The position numbers were made by a program, and so were the translations under genes. A stretch of 13,463 bases of DNA, taken from NCBI GenBank assembly GCA_946482595.1, contig CAMLSD010000114.1:1-13463 (forward strand), given 5' to 3'. Source of the stretch: an uncultured Comamonadaceae bacterium (GTDB taxonomy: Bacteria; Pseudomonadota; Gammaproteobacteria; Burkholderiales; Burkholderiaceae). The notes below the pieces were generated by a model. It had not been told where the DNA came from. It was given only the letters and a program-made list of their open reading frames with translations, and searched no databases. The first letter of the stretch is position 1; the number at the start of each line of letters is the position of its first letter. Shown here in pieces: positions 11,909 to 13,463 of this stretch.

Positions 11909-13381
11909 ATGGCGCAGGCCCTCGTCTGGTTCAAGCGCGACCTGCGTGTGGCCGACCACGCGCCGCTGTCCCAGGCCAGCCTGGCCGATGCGGCGCTGGC
12001 CCTGGTGATCATCGAGCCACAGTGGCTTGGCAGCCCCGAATGCCACCCCCGCCACCAGGCCTACCTGCTGCGATGCCTGGATGCGCTGGCCAGGAGCCTC
12101 GCCCGACGCGGGCTGCCGCTGGTGGTACGCTGCGGCGACGCCGTCGAGGTGCTGCAGCACCTGCGCGACGAGTTTGCGTTCACGCAGTTGCTCAGCCACG
12201 AGGAAACCGGCCCGGGCTGGAGCTACCAGCGCGACCGTGCCGTCTCCGCATGGTGTCGCGCCTCGGGCGTGACATGGACAGAGTGGCCCCAGAACGGTGT
12301 CGTGCGCCGACTGCGGGATCGCCACGGCTGGGCCGCGCGCTGGCAGTCGCGCATGGACGCGCCGCTGGTGGCGGCACCGGCTCGCTTCCGTGCGGCACCA
12401 GGCTTCCCCCTGGGTGCCCCCCTGCCGCCACCGCAGGCACTGGGGCTGCACGAGACGTGGCCGGGCCTCCCGCCCGCCAGCGAGGACGCGGCCCGGTCGG
12501 TGCTGGAAGGCTTCATCGGGGGCCGTGCCACACACTACCGGCAGCACCTGTCGAGTCCGCTCACCGCCGAACTGGGCTGCAGCCGGCTGTCCGAACACCT
12601 GGCCTTCGGGACGATCTCGCTGCGCACGGTGCATCAGGCCACCGAACGCGCCATCCGCACCACGTCCGATCGCGAGCTGGCCCATGGCCTGCGAGGTTTT
12701 GCCGGCCGGTTGCGCTGGCACTGCCACTTCATCCAGAAGCTCGAAGACGAACCCGACATCGAATGGCGCAACTTCGCTCGTTCGGTCGACGGCCTGCGCC
12801 CGGGTGACGGTGTGCACCCTGAAGCACCCGATGCACTGCGTCTGCAGGCCTGGCAGACGGGCCGCACCGGCTACCCGATGGTCGACGCCTGCATGCGCCA
12901 GCTCGTCGCCACCGGCTGGCTGAACTTTCGCATGCGCGCCATGCTGGTCAGCTTTGCGGCCTACCACCTCGGCCTGCACTGGCGCGAGCCGGGGTTGTTC
13001 CTGGCGCGCCAGTTCCTCGACTTCGAGCCCGGCATCCACTGGAGCCAGATGCAGATGCAGTCCGGCACCACCGGCATCAACACCTTGCGCATCTACTCGC
13101 CCACCAAACAGGCCCGCGACCACGATCCCACCGGCAGCTACGTGCGCCGATGGGTGCCCGAGATCGGCACGCCGGACTATCCGCCGCCCATCGTTGACGA
13201 ACGCAGCGCCGTGGCCGACATCCGTGCCAGGCTGCATGCCCTGCGCCAGAGTGCGGCCGCGCGCGACGAGGCCGGTGCCATCCAGCAAAAGCACGGCTCA
13301 CGCAAGAGCGGCCTGCCGCCTTCGGGCTCAGGCCGTCGCCGCACACGCAGCGTGCCGCCAGGGCAGGGCCGGCTGTTCTGA
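11909..13381 (+). CDS. Cryptochrome/deoxyribodipyrimidine photolyase family protein
   Basis: A 490-residue FAD flavoprotein that should repair UV-damaged pyrimidine dimers with light or act as a photoreceptor. The N-terminal alpha/beta photolyase domain begins ALVWFKRDLRVADHAPL (4-20). The FAD-binding domain includes LSEHLAFGTISLRTV (227-241), GRTGYPMVDACMRQL (318-332), GWLNFRMRAMLVSF (336-349), HWREPG (357-362) and SGTTGINTLRIYSPTKQ (385-401). W286 (IEWRNF) and W358 (HWREPG) align by eye with E. coli Trp306 and Trp359 of the electron chain. The E. coli NNGGW segment (Asn378 to Trp382) reads differently here: EPGIHWSQMQMQ. I cannot tell CPD from (6-4) specificity or photoreceptor function. 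The tail (445-490) is Arg/Ser/Gly-rich and probably flexible. It follows the SDR gene by 10 bases. Confidence 0.93.
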   Translation: MAQALVWFKRDLRVADHAPLSQASLADAALALVIIEPQWLGSPECHPRHQAYLLRCLDALARSLARRGLPLVVRCGDAVEVLQHLRDEFAFTQLLSHEETGPGWSYQRDRAVSAWCRASGVTWTEWPQNGVVRRLRDRHGWAARWQSRMDAPLVAAPARFRAAPGFPLGAPLPPPQALGLHETWPGLPPASEDAARSVLEGFIGGRATHYRQHLSSPLTAELGCSRLSEHLAFGTISLRTVHQATERAIRTTSDRELAHGLRGFAGRLRWHCHFIQKLEDEPDIEWRNFARSVDGLRPGDGVHPEAPDALRLQAWQTGRTGYPMVDACMRQLVATGWLNFRMRAMLVSFAAYHLGLHWREPGLFLARQFLDFEPGIHWSQMQMQSGTTGINTLRIYSPTKQARDHDPTGSYVRRWVPEIGTPDYPPPIVDERSAVADIRARLHALRQSAAARDEAGAIQQKHGSRKSGLPPSGSGRRRTRSVPPGQGRLF

Positions 13382-13397
13382 GCGAAGCGCGGTGGTC

Positions 13398-13450
13398 AAT
13401 GACCCCAACCCCTCTCCCTCTCCCCCGTCCCCGGGGGCGAGGGAGTCATT
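13398..13450. repeat. C-rich hairpin repeat or terminator at the window end
   Basis: AATGAC (13398-13403) pairs with GTCATT (13445-13450); TCCCTC (13415-13420) pairs with GAGGGA (13439-13444); and CCCCCG (13422-13427) pairs with CGGGGG (13432-13437) around a 4-base loop. There is one T/C mismatch and a one-sided bulge (13404-13414). It begins 17 bases after the photolyase stop. The CCTCTCCCTCTCCC tract with a matching GAGGG arm resembles dispersed intergenic hairpins common in GC-rich proteobacteria. It may terminate the SDR-photolyase transcript, although no T-run is seen. Confidence 0.55.
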
Positions 13451-13463
13451 CACACCCCCTGCA

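Noticed and set aside
9922..12012. Very long open frame on the - strand (about 696 codons)
   Set aside because: It runs antisense through nhaR and the SDR gene, is His/Gly/Ala/Arg-rich and matches no family. It is the mirror of GC-rich third positions in real genes.
11870..13294. Long - strand open frame opposite the photolyase
   Set aside because: No motif or ribosome site; the photolyase frame explains the sequence.

Overview
The window looks like chromosomal DNA from a GC-rich betaproteobacterium, most likely a member of the Burkholderiales. This is inferred from the strong G/C bias at third codon positions, dense same-strand operons, and protein families typical of that group (NhaR-type LysR, Azotobacter/Pseudomonas-type ferredoxin-NADP reductase, YeiH, TerC). 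Species cannot be named from sequence alone. There are fifteen protein genes, the first one truncated by the window edge. I see no tRNA, rRNA, CRISPR array, insertion sequence or prophage gene. No gap between genes exceeds about 170 bases.

Region 1 (1-8375, all + strand) reads as one long, tightly packed gene cluster for import and redox processing of an unknown, probably sulfur-containing, compound. In order it holds: the C-terminal part of a fumarate reductase/APS reductase-type flavoprotein (AprA-like); a 77-residue AprB-like 2x[4Fe-4S] ferredoxin; a ten-repeat HEAT protein; a seven-iron ferredoxin (FdxA); a complete taurine/sulfonate/nitrate-type ABC importer, whose binding protein carries an extra C-terminal NosL-like domain, followed by permease and ATPase; a DUF971 (GBBH N-terminal-like) putative zinc protein; ferredoxin-NADP+ reductase (Fpr); and a YeiH-family putative sulfate exporter. 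Several genes overlap by 4 bases or lie within 3-25 bases of each other. The only larger gap is a 169-base leader before the binding protein. The working model is inference: the ABC system imports an organosulfur anion, Fpr and the ferredoxins exchange electrons with the AprA/B-like enzyme, HEAT may scaffold it, and YeiH exports an inorganic sulfur product. No TauD, SsuD or other known desulfonase is present in the window.

Region 2 (8404-9947, - strand) holds a universal stress protein gene followed by a TerC/Alx-family membrane protein gene, separated by a perfect 24-base palindrome. The TerC gene converges on YeiH. The stress protein gene diverges from nhaR.

Region 3 (10096-13381, + strand) holds nhaR (LysR family), then a short-chain dehydrogenase whose catalytic tyrosine is replaced, and 10 bases later a cryptochrome/photolyase-family gene. 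A 14-base palindrome lies in the nhaR-SDR gap. The window closes with a C-rich hairpin typical of dispersed intergenic repeats or terminators.
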